A stretch of DNA of 64,000 nt, taken from positions 2,917,548 to 2,981,547 of the forward strand of contig CAVUMR010000002.1 of assembly GCA_963742715.1 (NCBI GenBank). The letters are read 5' to 3'. The notes beneath the pieces were generated by a model. The model was not told the origin of the DNA and searched no databases. It saw only the letters and a list, made by a program, of their open reading frames with translations. Source of the DNA: CAVUMR01 sp963742715. GTDB lineage: Bacteria > Actinomycetota > Actinomycetes > Mycobacteriales > Micromonosporaceae. This document shows, one piece after another, positions 61,625-64,000 of the stretch; position 1 is the first letter of the stretch, and the number at the start of each line of letters is the position of its first letter. Both the position numbers and the translations under genes were made by a program.

Positions 61625-62020
61625 ATGCTCAAAGCGATCTTGCACCACGGCTCTTTTCGCGCTCGTGCTCGGCACCGCCGGGCTGCGGCTTATGCCGCCG
61701 ATCCTGCCAACCGTCAAAGGCGGCATACTCGTCGATGCAAAAGGCATGACGCTCTACACCTTCGACAAGGACGCCGGCGGCAAGAGCGCCTGCAACGGCC
61801 CTTGCGCCACCAAGTGGCCGCCGCTGATGGCCACCGCCGATGCCAAGGCGAGGGCGACTAGACGGTCGTCACCCGCGACGACGGCAGCAAGCAGTGGGCC
61901 TACAAGGGCAAGCCGCTCTACACCTGGTCAAGGACCAGAAGGCCGGCGACACCACCGGCGACAACGTCAACGACGTGTGGCACGTCGCCAAGCCTGACAG
62001 CCGCAGCGCGCCGGCTGAGC
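61625..62020 (+). pseudogene. COG4315-type secreted repeat lipoprotein (frameshifted)
   Basis: Joined from two to three frames it reads 'VKGGILVDAKGMTLYTFDKD', 'GGKSACNGPCATKWPPLMATADAKA', then 'DDGSKQWAYKGKPLYTW' and 'KDQKAGDTTGDNVNDVWHVAKP'. This is the conserved repeat of a family of predicted periplasmic lipoproteins of unknown function. AAGGAGG precedes the ATG at 61625. It is often encoded beside ECF sigma factors in proteobacteria, as here. The 3' end is approximate. Confidence 0.75.
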
Positions 62021-62044
62021 CGCGCCTTGACGCGATGCGACGCC

Positions 62045-62546
62045 ATGGACGACAGCCCTCATCGTCCGCTGATCCCAGCCTCCGCCGCTATGCGCGCGCG
62101 CTCGTCCGCGACCGCGACCGCGGCGGATGACTTGGTGCAGGACACGCTCGAGCGCGCGCTGTCCCGCTAGTCACCTCTGGCAGCGCCGGCGGCGACCTGC
62201 GCGCCTGGCTCTTCGCCATCATGCACAACCTGCTATCTCAGATGCCTATCGGTCGGGGCGCCGGCACGGCATCGAAGTGGCGATCGACGAGACGAGAACC
62301 GATCGGCACGCCCGCGGACCAGGAGGCGCGCGTCTCGAGGCCCAGGACGTGCTCACGGCCCTCGACTATCTTCCGGAAGAACAGAAGTCGGTGCTGCTGC
62401 TGATCGGCGTCGAGGATCTTTCCTACGACGATGCGGCGCGCATGCTCGACGTGCCAGTCGGCGCGCGTGATGTCGCGCCTTTCGCGTGCCCGGCAACGAC
62501 TGCGTGCGCTCGTCGAGACGGCCGCGCGCGCTGGTTCGGAGAGTGA
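62045..62546 (+). pseudogene. ECF-family RNA polymerase sigma factor (frameshifted)
   Basis: Readable fragments include 'ADDLVQDTLERALSR' (sigma region 2), 'FAIMHNLL' and 'SDAYRSGRRHGIE', then 'AQDVLTALDYLPEEQKSVLLLIGVEDLSYDDAARMLDVPVG' (region 4 with its HTH). Several frame changes and one in-frame stop interrupt it. Its end is 1 base from the anti-sigma start, the normal arrangement for an ECF/anti-sigma pair. Confidence 0.78.
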
Positions 62547-62547
62547 A

Positions 62548-63337
62548 ATGACCGGCGGCGCCCCGCCCATCGGCGAGGAAGAGTTGCAAGCCTTCGTCGA
62601 CGGGCGCCTCGCCGAGCCGCGCCTGACGGCCGTAGAGGCCTATCTCGCGGGTCATCCGGAGATCGCGGCGCGGTCGCGCTGGAGCGCCAGCAACGCGCGA
62701 GCTTGCATTCCCCCCTCGACGGAAAATTCGCCGGAGCCGGTACCCCCGCGGTTGCGGATCGCCAATATTCAGGCGGCTCGGCGCGCGCCGCTGGTCGCGG
62801 CGTCGCCTGGCGGCCGCGGCGCGCTGCGCGATGTTCGTGCATCGGCGGCGGCGGCGGCTGGTTCGGGAACGGCTTGAGCCGCTGACGAAACGGCCACCGC
62901 GCAGCGCACGACGGTCGCCCACAACGCGATCGCGGCCTACCGGACGTTCGTCGTCGAGGTGGCGCACCCGGTTGAAGTCAGCGTCGCCCAGGAAGCGCAT
63001 CTCCTCCGGTGGCTGTCGAAGCGGCTCGGGCGGCAGCTCGCGGCTCCCGATCTGGCCGCGTTCGGCTATCGCCTGATGGGCGGACGGCTGCGCCCGGCCG
63101 GCAGCGCCGCCGCCGCGCAGCTGATCTACGAGGACGCGAGCGGCAAACGCCTACCGGTCTATGTGCGCGCCGCCGACGGCACCGAGACAGCCTTCCGCTT
63201 CCAGCAGGAAGGCGATGCCGCGACCTTCGCCTGGATCGACCAAGGCTTCGGTTTCGCCGTGACGGCAACGGCAGGGCGCGACGAGTTGCTGCCGATCGCC
63301 GAGGCCGTCTACAAGGGCCTGACGTCCGAAGGGCTGA
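62548..63337 (+). pseudogene. Anti-sigma factor (RsiW-like transmembrane), frameshifted
   Basis: The protein starts 'MTGGAPPIGEEELQAFVDGRLAEPRLTAVEAYLAGHPEIAA', the usual N-terminus of this COG5662 family, then an Arg-rich stretch and a Gly/Trp TM segment around 62830-62880. The periplasmic part is 'VVEVAHPVEVSVAQEAHLLRWLSKRLGRQLAAPDLAAFGYRLMGGRLRPAG' and 'FAWIDQGFGFAVTA'. At least two frame changes are needed. It would hold the adjacent ECF sigma factor. The end is approximate. Confidence 0.78.
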
Positions 63338-63439
63338 GGCGGCCGGCGACCTCGGCCTGGCGCGCGCTTCCTTCGTTGAAGGTCGGGATGCCCTGCGTGC
63401 GGTCGTCGAGCGCCTCGGCGCCCTCGGTCGGCAGGACCT

Positions 63440-63937
63440 TCACGATAGTTCGAGCGCGGCGTTGATGTCGCCCTGCCAGACTTCCTTGGGCAGGTCGTAG
63501 ACGAACTCGACGCCGTAGCCGTTGGGATCGTGGATGTAGAGGCTGTGGGTCATGCCGTGCTCGACCCGGCGGTCGAACTTCACGCCCTTGTTCTGCAGGT
63601 AGGTGAGGTGCTCCAGCCAGGCCTCGCGCGCTCGGCATCGTGATGGCGATATGGTTCACCGCGCACCGGCATGCCGAACATCGCCCAGTTCGTCGGGCGG
63701 CGCCGGCAGGTCGCGGTTCTCGACCAGGGCGACGTCGTGGTGATGGCTGGTGCCGTCCTCGCGGACGCCCGAGTAGAAGCGCATCTTGGGCGGGTTCGGC
63801 CGATCGGCTGGTCGGCGTCAGCTGGCCGACCTTGCTGGAAGCCCACGATCTCCGTCCAGAAGCGGTGCGACTCCTCGATGTCGCGGACGTTGAGCACGAG
63901 GTGGTTGATGCCGCGCGGTGTGACCGGCTCCGTCCAT
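63440..63937 (-). pseudogene. VOC / extradiol-dioxygenase-like protein (frameshifted)
   Basis: The pieces are 'VTPRGINHLVLNVRDIEESHRFW' and 'TEIVGFQQ', then 'EWAMFGMPVR'-like and 'VNHIAITMPSA', and at the C-terminus 'LYIHDPNGYGVEFVYDLPKEVWQGDINAALEL'. His and Glu metal positions of catechol 2,3-dioxygenase-like glyoxalase-fold proteins are present. Several indels separate the pieces. The ATG at 63937 is the best start. Confidence 0.75.
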
Positions 63938-64000
63938 GGCGCAGTCCTCCATACGGTTGGCCGCCATTATACCGCTATTGGTGGGTTCCGTCAGGTCCTC

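Larger units (their letters stand above)
60546..64000. other. Probable foreign (proteobacterial-type) segment, indel-rich
   Basis: From about 60546 the gene content, gene order and codon style change: dienelactone hydrolase, COG4315 lipoprotein, ECF sigma factor, anti-sigma factor and VOC protein, a set typical of alphaproteobacteria. The GTAC tetramer, dense elsewhere, becomes scarce. Every gene here is broken by several frameshifts, far more than in the rest. No insertion sequence, tRNA or repeat marks the junction. The simplest reading is an assembly chimera or contaminating read at a contig end. Confidence 0.75.

Overview
The first ~60.5 kb come from a high-GC actinomycete. Codons end overwhelmingly in G or C, and GTG starts and 4-base start/stop overlaps are common. 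The gene set is typical of the group: CsoR/CopA, MMPL, an F420-type nitroreductase fold, a SARP/BTAD regulator, and NRPS genes. The very frequent GTAC tetramer would fit Micromonosporales (for example Actinocatenispora-like), but that placement is a guess. The last ~3.45 kb (from about 60546) looks like a different, proteobacterial-type organism and is full of indels, so it is probably a chimeric or contaminating contig end.

Layout. 1-5.7 kb: a partial cytochrome P450, an amidase, an aldehyde dehydrogenase and a cyclase-family hydrolase (catabolic genes), then a small HTH protein plus a Clp-N protein behind three copies of a GTCAA-N6-TTGAC box. 5.7-12.2 kb: an MMPL exporter, a DUF2254 membrane protein, and an MFS drug exporter with its TetR regulator. 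12.3-18.7 kb: a methyltransferase, a secreted GH26-like protein, and a copper operon (csoR, copZ, copA, MFS). 18.8-31.7 kb: a secreted beta-propeller protein and assorted metabolic, redox and stress genes, including a tandem pair of unrecognised secreted proteins.

31.7-51.0 kb: a minus-strand operon in which nearly every gene overlaps the next by a few bases. It encodes three NRPS proteins (C-T; C-A(Ser)-T-TE-MFS; partial C-A-T-TE) and a cassette matching the known threonine-to-2,3-diaminobutyrate (DABA) route: GHMP kinase, cysteine-synthase-like PLP enzyme, argininosuccinate-lyase homologue. It also has an ATP-grasp ligase, a threonine aldolase, an Fe/2-oxoglutarate oxygenase and an alpha/beta hydrolase. 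Both TE domains have Cys where Ser is usual. I infer a small secreted peptide built from Ser and a vicinal diamino acid. The final structure is unknown, and this is the best candidate here for an undescribed system.

51.6-60.5 kb: PspC, a YjbR-like protein, a small gene directly behind a perfect SOS box, a very large BTAD/ATPase regulator, an alpha/beta-hydrolase-glycosyltransferase fusion, a methyltransferase and a truncated zinc-ribbon gene.

Two sequence-level themes recur. Short tandem repeats (15-24 bp) sit in protein linkers and tails, and at several 3' gene ends each repeat copy carries the stop codon. Single-base indels break several genes in 43-50 kb and 59-64 kb. Most are one-base insertions next to G/C runs and look like sequencing errors rather than real decay.
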